Below are positions 1 to 5,168 of a DNA stretch of 5,259 nt, piece after piece. The notes beneath the pieces were generated by a model, which did no database searches, had not been told where the DNA came from, and saw only the letters and a program-made list of their open reading frames with translations. The DNA lies in assembly GCA_937958105.1 (NCBI GenBank), contig CALFXJ010000020.1, positions 1 through 5,259 of the forward strand. Direction: 5' to 3'. The DNA is from an uncultured Cellvibrio sp. Lineage in GTDB: Bacteria > Pseudomonadota > Gammaproteobacteria > Pseudomonadales > Cellvibrionaceae. Every line of letters begins with the position of its first letter. Position 1 is the stretch's first letter. Made by a program: the position numbers and the translations under genes.

Positions 1-261
1 CGTAGGTCGGATTAGCCGCACAGCGGCGTAATCCGACAGTGCCACCCTTGCGCGATCTGCACGAGGCGATCCCGTAGGTCGGATTAGCCGCACAGCGGCG
101 TAATCCGACAGTGCCACCCTTGCGCGACCCGCACGAGGCGATCCCGTAGGTCGGATTAGCCGAACAGCGGCGTAATCCGACGGTGCCACCCTTGCGCGAT
201 CTGCACGAGGCGATCCCGTAGGTCGGATTAGCCGCACAGCGGCGTAATCCGACAGTGCCAC
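1..261. repeat. Tandem array of 72-bp units with REP-like palindromes
   Basis: Three complete 72-bp units start at 1, 73 and 145, and a 45-bp partial unit starts at 217. The array begins at the window edge, so it may continue outside. Each unit opens with CGTAGGTCGGATTAGCCGC and holds a hairpin at 7-36, 79-108, 151-180 and 223-252. The stem is TCGGATTA/TAATCCGA plus GCCGC/GCGGC, with an ACA (or close) loop and one bulged G. The roughly 34-bp segment between hairpins is also repeated, with only a few substitutions (for example GATCTGC versus GACCCGC in unit 2, and GAACAGC in unit 3). The palindrome resembles REP-like elements that are common in gammaproteobacterial intergenic DNA. The near-identity of units, including the segments between hairpins, points to recent tandem duplication. 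No ORF or promoter was recognised in 1-366. Confidence 0.9.
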
Positions 262-326
262 ACCATCCATTCGCACCTCCCTATCCGACAGATCATCCGA
301 TCCATTCGCCTTTCCCGACCCAGCAT

Positions 327-359
327 TGTCGGATTACGCTGGCGCTAATCCGACCTACG
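327..359 (-). repeat. Single inverted REP-like palindrome just past flgE
   Basis: Read on the minus strand this begins CGTAGGTCGGATTAGC and ends GCGTAATCCGACA, so it has the same ends as the array units at 1-261 but a shorter centre (CGC/GCG around a 2-nt loop). It lies 7 bases beyond the flgE stop codon, so the hairpin would form at the 3' end of a flgBCDE transcript. No T-run follows it on the minus strand, so it is not a canonical intrinsic terminator. A role in 3'-end protection or in impeding transcription is inferred from how REP elements behave elsewhere. The 65 bases between it and the array hold only a 10-bp direct repeat, ATCCATTCGC, at 265-274 and 300-309. Confidence 0.8.
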
Positions 360-366
360 TGGGCGT

Positions 367-2715
367 TTATCTCAGGTTGATGATGGTCTGGGTGGTGGCG
401 TTAGCGGTTTCGATGGTTTTGGCGTTGGCCTGGAAATTCCGCTGAGCGATGATCAGGTTCACCAGCTCTTCCGACAGGTCAACGTTGGACTCTTCCAGTG
501 CACCGGCGGTGATGTTGCCCAGCGATGAAGAGCCGGGGGCGCCGATGATGGCTTCACCTGTCTCGAAGGTTTGCGCCCACATGGTGTTGCCGACGGGCTT
601 CAGGCCTTCAATGTTGTTGAAGTTTGCCAAGGCTACCTGCCCCAGTACCTGGGCTTCACCGTTAGTGAAACGGGCAAAGATGATACCGGTAGAACTCACG
701 TCCAGACCTGCCAGACGGCCTGTTGCATAGCCGTTCTGGTCGTAATCATCCACCGCAAACGAACTGCCGAACTGGGTAGAACCCGTCAGGTCGATCTCAA
801 AGTTTGAGCTGGCCGGCGGCTCGAGAACCGGCGTAGTACCACCCTGCAACACGTTCAGTGGCGGCAAGGCACCATTTGGCTCACCGTCTTCACCGAGCGG
901 CACCCAGTTGGAAATCAGAATGGTGTCCGTCAGCGTGGTATTGAGCGTTCCATCAGAATTAAAGTGGACGTTGAACGACGCCATGGTGGGCACAGTGTTT
1001 GCCGGTGGCGGCAGGGTTGGGTCCGGGTCGCCCACGTTCTGGCCGTCGATCTGCACATACATCACCCAATGGTTGGGTGAGGTGGACGGATCAGCCGGAT
1101 CGTAAGGCTGCTTCACAAAATACTGACTCAGGATGTGCGGGTTGCCCAGGCTATCGAAGATCGGGTTTGCCGTCGCATGGTTGTAAGTGTTCTGGTTAGT
1201 CGGATCAAACGCGTTGATCGGCACATCGGTAAAACTCGCGGGCGTCAGGGGCGCGAAGAGGTTGCCCACTGCCGGGTTGCTGCTGGCCACGGCATAGCCC
1301 TCATCCATCAGGATGGAGATACTGCCGCCGATGACGGCAGCGTCGTTGATATTGTTGATGGTCTGCATGCCGGTGCCCGGACGCCCCTGCAGATCTACCT
1401 GTCCAGCCGGCAAAGGTCCTGCAAAGGAAAAGCGCAGGTCGGTACCCACTGAGGACACAATCTCCAGATCACCCGCGGTGTTAACCGTGGCGCTGATGCC
1501 CGGCAGAGTCGAGGTGCGCAGCGCATTGATTTCATTCGCCAGCGCCGCCAGGTTAGTGGCGGTCAGCGTAACGCCGTTAAGCGTCAGGTTGCCGTTGTTG
1601 TTGTTGAAGTTGGGCGCATACAGGGTAGCCGTAGTGCGCGCCGATGCGGTGATCCCGGCCAGTGCGTTCAGTTCAGAAGCCGTCTGGGCCGCCGATGCTG
1701 CGGCATCACTGGTAAAAGTAATGGTTGCGCCGGTGGGGCCGGTGATTTCCAGTGTCTGCGGGAGGTAACCGTTGGTTGCGGCAGGCACACCGGCAACAGA
1801 TGGACCGGCATTGTTCAACGCTGTAGACAGCGCGTTGCCGCCTGTCACACCCGACAGAGTAATGGTTGAAGACGCACCTTCCGTCAGATCACGAAATTCG
1901 ATGTTGCCGCCGTTGGCTACCGCCTGCACGTTGATCGGTGTGGCCGCGCTGAAGATCGCACTGTTGATCAGGTTAACCACGTCCTGAACGGAGTTGGCGA
2001 CCGACGTATTCAGGTTGATCGAAACAGTGCCATTGCCGGATGCCGGGGACGAACCCGCCAGGCTGATCTGGAATGAGGTAGGCTGGGCGGTGAAGTCGAT
2101 AGGCGTTGCTACGGCGCCTAAGTTAGTAACGGTAGTGGTGGCTTCCTGCAGGCCAACCTGAGTTACACCAACTGCTGCACCGTCGGTACCAAAGCGGCTG
2201 CCCACGGTTTCCAGCACGGTCTCATTGGAATCCAGATTAAAAGCTCCCCGCACACCCGTCGTCTGGCGCGGTGCCTGGGTGTTTACGTCTACCCGCAGAT
2301 TACCGAGGATGCCACTGATGTTGCCCGAAGCGTTGGCGGAAAAGCCTTGCAGATAAGCACCGGTACTGCTGACCACATAACCATCGTCATCCAGACCGAA
2401 TGCGCCGGCCCGGGTAAACAGGCGGTCGCCCTGGTTGCTCAACACAAAGAAGCCTGCCCCGTTCACCGCCAGGTCAAGGTCACGCTCGGTCAGTTTGGGG
2501 TTACCGTTACCGAAATCCTGGCGGATCATGTTCAGCGTTACGCCGCTGCCGGGCATGTTGCCTGCGCTGCCCAGGATACTGGCGGAATACAGATCACCGA
2601 ACTCCACACGCGATGATTTAAAACCGATGGTGCCAGCGTTGGCGATGTTATTACCGGTCACTTGGAGGTCAAAGTTAGAGGCACGAATGCCACTCAACGC
2701 GGTGTTAAAAGACAT
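367..2715 (-). CDS. flgE: Flagellar hook protein FlgE, unusually long (782 aa)
   Basis: FlgE is the subunit that polymerises into the curved flagellar hook outside the cell, exported by the flagellar type III system. The N-terminal rod/hook motif is clear in residues 1-40 (SGIRASNFDLQVTGNNIANA, then GFKSSRVEFGDLYS), followed by the conserved DLAVNGAGFFVL near 80-92. The C-terminal domain at about 738-782 (GALEESNVDLSEELVNLIIA, ending in QTIINLR) is complete. A FlaE/D2-like hook domain lies at about 500-640. Residues about 185-440 form an Ala/Thr/Asn-rich insertion with segments resembling flagellin hook-IN motifs (such as LTLNGVTLTATNLAALANEI near 377). Enteric FlgE is near 400 aa, so this protein is almost twice that length. 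The ATG is preceded by AGGAG at 2722-2726 with 6-nt spacing. It is the last flagellar gene in the window, 103 bp after flgD; I saw no convincing promoter in that gap. Confidence 0.97.
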   Translation of the reverse strand: MSFNTALSGIRASNFDLQVTGNNIANAGTIGFKSSRVEFGDLYSASILGSAGNMPGSGVTLNMIRQDFGNGNPKLTERDLDLAVNGAGFFVLSNQGDRLFTRAGAFGLDDDGYVVSSTGAYLQGFSANASGNISGILGNLRVDVNTQAPRQTTGVRGAFNLDSNETVLETVGSRFGTDGAAVGVTQVGLQEATTTVTNLGAVATPIDFTAQPTSFQISLAGSSPASGNGTVSINLNTSVANSVQDVVNLINSAIFSAATPINVQAVANGGNIEFRDLTEGASSTITLSGVTGGNALSTALNNAGPSVAGVPAATNGYLPQTLEITGPTGATITFTSDAAASAAQTASELNALAGITASARTTATLYAPNFNNNNGNLTLNGVTLTATNLAALANEINALRTSTLPGISATVNTAGDLEIVSSVGTDLRFSFAGPLPAGQVDLQGRPGTGMQTINNINDAAVIGGSISILMDEGYAVASSNPAVGNLFAPLTPASFTDVPINAFDPTNQNTYNHATANPIFDSLGNPHILSQYFVKQPYDPADPSTSPNHWVMYVQIDGQNVGDPDPTLPPPANTVPTMASFNVHFNSDGTLNTTLTDTILISNWVPLGEDGEPNGALPPLNVLQGGTTPVLEPPASSNFEIDLTGSTQFGSSFAVDDYDQNGYATGRLAGLDVSSTGIIFARFTNGEAQVLGQVALANFNNIEGLKPVGNTMWAQTFETGEAIIGAPGSSSLGNITAGALEESNVDLSEELVNLIIAQRNFQANAKTIETANATTQTIINLR

Positions 2716-2818
2716 GGTTCGCTCCTAGGTGCTTGGGTTGCCGGCGCTCCGTACAGCGGCCAGCTTTCAATCAGTTAATTTCCAGTGTCCGGAGAGGCTC
2801 GCTCGCCCTTACTGCCGA

Positions 2819-3529
2819 TCAGTTAAATTGTTTTACGTCGCCGATATTTACCGGACCGAGACCGGCAAGGTTCAGCGTAATCACACCATCAGTGCCCAGG
2901 GTCACGCTGTTGACGTTGGCGCTCAGGGCGGTTTCCAGTTGCTCGGTCTTGCCATCCTGCGAGGCATAAACCTTGAAGGTATACTCGCCGACCGGCAGCG
3001 GCTCTTCGCCACCCACCCAGTCAAGGAGTTCACCGTTAATCTCCATGTACTGGCCATCCCAGCGGAAGGAGACTTCACCGGCGGGCATACCGCCTACGGG
3101 AACATTGGCCACCAGCTCGTTCTTGCTGTTGTAGATGTTGATCTTCATATCGCTGGTTGCTGCCGGCAGATCCACGCTGCCGGAGACAATGCCACCTGCG
3201 GTCAGACGTGAGGTTTCAGCCGGTACAGTCACGGAGCGTCCCACCAGTGAAGAGGCCTGCAAGGCCTGGTTGGACATGAAGCTGGAGCTGAAGCTGGAGA
3301 AGTTGTTGTTCAAACGTTCCAGACCTTCCACCGAGCTGAACTGGGCAAGCTGCGCAACAAACTGCGTGTTGTCCTGCGGACTTAACGGGTCCTGGTTGTT
3401 CAGCTGTGTAATCATCAGCTCAAGAAACGCCGTCTGGCCGAGCTCATTACGCTTGGGCTCCTGCGGCTGATTCTTGATATTCAAGTTGTTCAGCACATTT
3501 CCGACAGTGTTGTTATTAACCTGACTCAT
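2819..3529 (-). CDS. flgD: Flagellar hook cap / assembly protein FlgD
   Basis: FlgD forms the scaffold cap at the tip of the growing hook; FlgE subunits are inserted beneath it, and it is discarded when the hook is complete. The protein has 236 aa, normal for the family. The signature N-terminal segment lies at residues about 30-75: GQTAFLELMITQLNNQDPLS, then PQDNTQFVAQLAQFSSVEGL. A Ser/Asn-rich stretch follows (about 76-90). The C-terminal half has the Ig-like/Tudor-like hybrid fold pattern, seen in INIYNSKNELV, FRWDG and LPVGEYTFKVYA. Its Shine-Dalgarno AAGGAG (3538-3543) overlaps the flgC stop codon and lies 8 nt before the ATG. The 12-bp gap to flgC supports cotranscription and possibly coupled translation. 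Confidence 0.97.
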   Translation of the reverse strand: MSQVNNNTVGNVLNNLNIKNQPQEPKRNELGQTAFLELMITQLNNQDPLSPQDNTQFVAQLAQFSSVEGLERLNNNFSSFSSSFMSNQALQASSLVGRSVTVPAETSRLTAGGIVSGSVDLPAATSDMKINIYNSKNELVANVPVGGMPAGEVSFRWDGQYMEINGELLDWVGGEEPLPVGEYTFKVYASQDGKTEQLETALSANVNSVTLGTDGVITLNLAGLGPVNIGDVKQFN

Positions 3530-3541
3530 CGCCCCTACTCC

Positions 3542-4000
3542 TTACTGACCCAGGGTCAACACACGTTGAACCATCTGCTTGGCCGAGTTCATCACTTCCA
3601 CGTTCATCTGGAACGAACGGGAAGCCGAGATCATGTTGGTCATTTCTTCGACCGGATTAACGTTGGGATAAAACACATAACCTTCGTCATCAGCCATGGG
3701 ATGATCCGGCTCATAACGACGCTGCAGCGGCGCATCGCTTTCCACCACGCCCAGCACCTGCACACCGGCGCCGACATCGTCAGGCGTGGCAAATCCGCTA
3801 TCAAACGCATTGCCGCTCTGCATGGCTGCCATCGCCTGACGCTGGACGGCCGCAAACACCGGCTGACGGTTACGGTATACCTGATCAGCGCTGGAGCTGG
3901 CTGACTGGGCATTGGCCAGGTTACTGGCGGTCGTATTCAGGCGCAGACTTTGCGCATTCATACCTGAGCCAGCGATGTCGAAGATATGTCCGAGTGCCAT
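3542..4000 (-). CDS. flgC: Flagellar basal-body proximal rod protein FlgC
   Basis: FlgC is one of the proximal rod proteins of the flagellar axial structure in the periplasm. The N-terminal motif is IFDIAGSGMNAQSLRLNTTA, followed by SNLANA (residues about 5-30). The C-terminal motif runs from YEPDHPMADDEGYVFYPNVN to a helical end containing ASRSFQMNVEVMNSAKQM. With this start the protein is 152 aa, slightly longer than the roughly 134-aa enteric form; the extra residues lie mostly in the middle (QRQAMAAMQSGNAFDSGF). The ATG at 4000 is chosen over an in-frame TTG at 4012 because GGAG at 4007-4010 sits 6 nt before this ATG, and family proteins begin with a short segment leading into (I/V)FD(I/V). 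It follows flgB after 41 bp. Confidence 0.96.
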   Translation of the reverse strand: MALGHIFDIAGSGMNAQSLRLNTTASNLANAQSASSSADQVYRNRQPVFAAVQRQAMAAMQSGNAFDSGFATPDDVGAGVQVLGVVESDAPLQRRYEPDHPMADDEGYVFYPNVNPVEEMTNMISASRSFQMNVEVMNSAKQMVQRVLTLGQ

Positions 4001-4006
4001 AGTTAA

Positions 4007-4010
4007 CTCC
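4007..4010 (-). promoter_or_regulatory. Ribosome binding site of flgC (decides start)
   Basis: GGAG on the minus strand lies 6 nt before the ATG at 4000. The competing TTG start at 4012 overlaps this site (TTGGAG), so that TTG is more likely part of the leader. Confidence 0.75.
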
Positions 4011-4041
4011 AACGTTTCTCAATCAATTCATCAAAGCCCGA

Positions 4042-4443
4042 CTACTCACCACGAATGGCAGCAGTCAGCCCTTTAAATTTGCTGTTCAAAAAGGTGAAAC
4101 TCGCCTGGAAAGCCAAAGCGTTTTTCATGTACTCCGCATGCTCGATCTGATCTTCTACGGTGTTGCCGTCAATAGAAGGCTGGCTGGGAATGCGATACAT
4201 CAGGCCGCTGTCATCCAGCGCAAATCCAGCACCCTCGATATGCCCCGACTGGGTAGTCTGCATATTGAAACGCCCCACCTGCTCCATCTTGCCCGAGAGC
4301 ATTTTCTTGAAGTCCAGGTCGCGGGCTTTGTAGTTCGGGGTATCCACGTTAGCCAGATTGTCCGCCAACACCGACGCCCGCTGGCCACGTACACGCAGTG
4401 CGGTTTCGTGGATTCCTAATGCTGATTCGAAGGATATGGACAT
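4042..4443 (-). CDS. flgB: Flagellar basal-body rod protein FlgB
   Basis: FlgB is the proximal rod protein nearest the MS ring/export gate and is the first gene of the operon. The 133-aa protein opens with MSISFESALGIHETALRVRG and continues with SVLADNLANVDTPNYKARDL, the family signature. The C-terminus (VEDQIEHAEYMKNALAFQAS, then FLNSKFKGLTAAIRGE) is also typical. An upstream in-frame ATG at 4458 would add five residues (MPEPV) but has no Shine-Dalgarno. GGAG at 4450-4453 is correctly placed for the start given here, which also matches where family members begin. Expression is probably from the sigma-54 promoter at 4490-4505, giving a leader of about 35 nt. Confidence 0.96.
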   Translation of the reverse strand: MSISFESALGIHETALRVRGQRASVLADNLANVDTPNYKARDLDFKKMLSGKMEQVGRFNMQTTQSGHIEGAGFALDDSGLMYRIPSQPSIDGNTVEDQIEHAEYMKNALAFQASFTFLNSKFKGLTAAIRGE

Positions 4444-4449
4444 AACTGG

Positions 4450-4453
4450 CTCC
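4450..4453 (-). promoter_or_regulatory. Ribosome binding site of flgB (decides start)
   Basis: GGAG on the minus strand lies 6 nt before the ATG at 4443. The alternative ATG at 4458 is preceded only by an A/C-rich stretch (AAAACCACCAGCC), so this site decides the start. Confidence 0.75.
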
Positions 4454-4489
4454 GGCATTGGCTGGTGGTTTTACTCTTGCGTATAGCAA

Positions 4490-4505
4490 AGCAAGGGGTG
4501 TGCCA
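4490..4505 (-). promoter_or_regulatory. Sigma-54 (RpoN) promoter of flgBCDE
   Basis: The minus strand reads TGGCACACCCCTTGCT, matching the full consensus TGGCAC-N5-TTGCW with GG and GC at the -24 and -12 positions. Transcription should start near 4479, about 35 nt before the flgB ATG. In Pseudomonas and Vibrio, flgB operons are known to be sigma-54 dependent and activated by FleR or FlrC. Applying that to this organism is inference, but the motif is exact, correctly oriented and correctly placed. Confidence 0.92.
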
Positions 4506-4522
4506 ATGGCCGATAAATTAAT

Positions 4523-4535
4523 TAACTGATTGATT
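4523..4535 (-). promoter_or_regulatory. IHF binding site upstream of the sigma-54 promoter
   Basis: The minus strand reads AATCAATCAGTTA, a full match to WATCAANNNNTTR. It is centred near -50 relative to the predicted start, within an AT-rich stretch (4511-4550). This is where IHF usually bends DNA so that an enhancer-bound activator can touch sigma-54 polymerase. No activator binding site was recognised. Confidence 0.7.
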
Positions 4536-4603
4536 TATATGGAAATTATTCCACGGCGGTAACGATAAGTGCGGCAGTAAGGACCGGCAAAAGCAAAAGC
4601 GGC

Positions 4604-4637
4604 AAACCAAAGCGGCAAGGTTTTTCCGCTTTGGTTT
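4604..4637. terminator. Perfect 12-bp hairpin, terminator-like
   Basis: AAACCAAAGCGG (4604-4615) and CCGCTTTGGTTT (4626-4637) are exact reverse complements around a 10-nt loop. On the plus strand the stem ends in TTTTATCTT, a weak U-tract, so the better termination direction is rightward. On the minus strand the following bases are GCCGCTTTTGCTTTT, also weak. No gene ending here is visible on either strand. It may shield the flgB promoter region from neighbouring transcription, or be an isolated palindromic repeat. Confidence 0.45.
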
Positions 4638-4643
4638 TATCTT

Positions 4644-4685
4644 GGGAGGTGTTCTGGGAGGTATTCCGGGAGGTCGAGGGGGAGT
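4644..4685. repeat. G-rich repeat with 12-bp period
   Basis: GGGAGG occurs at 4644, 4656 and 4668, exactly 12 bp apart, and GGGAGT follows at 4680 in the same register. The bases between vary (TGTTCT, TATTCC, TCGAGG). The fourth unit runs into the left arm of the structured element that starts at 4681. Four runs of three or more G with 7-9 nt loops could form a long-loop G-quadruplex on the plus strand; this is a possibility, not shown. Confidence 0.65.
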
Positions 4686-4781
4686 CACAAAGCCGCTTGC
4701 AAGACACGCCGTGAACCCATCCATGGGGGCTCAACACCGACATCCTGTCGGTGATGGTCTTGCAAGCGGCTTTGCGACTCC
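4681..4781 (-). repeat. Structured palindromic element, copy 1 (minus orientation)
   Basis: A 25-bp outer stem pairs 4681-4705 with 4757-4781, with one non-Watson-Crick pair (4687/4775). It encloses a 51-nt centre with two smaller hairpins: CACCGACA/TGTCGGTG at 4735-4753 and CCCAT/ATGGG at 4716-4727. Read on the minus strand, the core carries GACCATCACC, TTGAGCC and CACGGCGTG in order. The same motifs occur in copy 2 at 4850-4905. The overall shape is a three-way junction. I could not assign it to a named repeat or ncRNA family. Confidence 0.85.
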
Positions 4782-4824
4782 TCGCAGTTGGGAGGAGGAT
4801 TCTGGGTATCGCTGGGTGGGCACA

Positions 4825-4932
4825 GCAGGAGCTGGGCAGCAAGGTGTGGGACCATCACCCGCAGGGATGCGGGTGTTGAGCCTACAGGGACGTATCCACG
4901 GCGTGCCCCACACCTTGCTGTCCGATTCCTGC
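4825..4932 (+). repeat. Structured palindromic element, copy 2 (plus orientation)
   Basis: The outer stem pairs 4825-4850 with 4907-4932: 22 Watson-Crick pairs, three G-T and one C-A, including a perfect 14-bp inner block (CAGCAAGGTGTGGG at 4837-4850). The core at 4850-4905 matches copy 1 in GACCATCACC, TTGAGCC and CACGGCGTG. Hairpin 1 is CACCCGCA/TGCGGGTG (4856-4875) and hairpin 2 is TAC/GTA (4883-4894). Stem sequences differ from copy 1 but remain complementary. The copies lie 43 bp apart with their core 5' ends facing each other (divergent). Confidence 0.85.
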
Positions 4933-4941
4933 CCTCACTAG

Positions 4942-5023
4942 AACCCCCTCCACCCCAACCCAACAAACCCAAAAACCCACCTTCGTCACACTTCATACAA
5001 CCCACTCTTATCAATCAAAAACA
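4942..5023 (+). other. C-rich, nearly G-free segment (rut-like)
   Basis: In these 82 bases the plus strand has a single G (4985) and is mostly C and A, with CCCC, CCC and CAA runs. A rightward transcript would be unstructured and C-rich, which is the known character of Rho utilisation sites. It would lie in the leader region of the PAAR/Rhs-like gene. Function as a rut site is inference. The remaining stretch to 5168 contains only short ORFs and no promoter I can support. Confidence 0.35.
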
Positions 5024-5168
5024 GAGTGATAGTATGAATCCCAACCACCAGTCTTCATCACGCAACCCCTTGTCGCCAAAGCAAAAACTGGCGCAAAAAT
5101 AGCTGTTTTAACCGCGTGAACTTACATCAAACGGATTCAATTGACCGACGTGCAGCAGGTAGCTAAGC

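Noticed and set aside
42..56. Sigma-54-like TGCCACCCTTGC in each tandem unit
   Set aside because: Only two bases separate the two half-motifs instead of five and the first half lacks the GG, so it cannot act as a -24/-12 promoter.
1..261. Regular repeat with spacers, CRISPR-like at first sight
   Set aside because: The segments between the palindromes are themselves near-identical from unit to unit, so they are not unique spacers; it is a 72-bp tandem repeat.
449..1987. Plus-strand ORFs inside the flgE region
   Set aside because: They lie antisense to a clear, full-length FlgE and their products resemble no family; they are shadows of its codon use.
4444..4458. Longer FlgB start at 4458
   Set aside because: No Shine-Dalgarno precedes it, and family proteins begin near MSISFESALGIH; GGAG fits the start at 4443.
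4681..4932. Integron attC sites
   Set aside because: The elements fold like attC hairpins but lack the GTTRRRY/RYYYAAC ends, and the conserved part is the centre rather than the outer ends; no integrase is visible.
4518..5014. Overlapping minus-strand ORFs of 60-109 codons across the hairpin cluster
   Set aside because: They run through inverted repeats, are Arg/Pro-rich or compositionally odd, overlap each other in several frames and show no recognisable domain.
5069..5097. Small hairpin TTGTCGCCA/TGGCGCAA
   Set aside because: Short stem with a bulge, no U-tract on either strand; likely chance.
5034..5102. 22-codon plus-strand ORF (MNPNHQSSS...KLAQK) before the PAAR/Rhs-like gene
   Set aside because: Only a weak GAG-type ribosome site and no family resemblance; too short to support without expression or conservation data.
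5141..5168. TTGACC as a -35 box for the PAAR/Rhs-like gene
   Set aside because: A -10 box at normal spacing would fall on the ATG itself and the bases there (TAAGCA) are a poor match.
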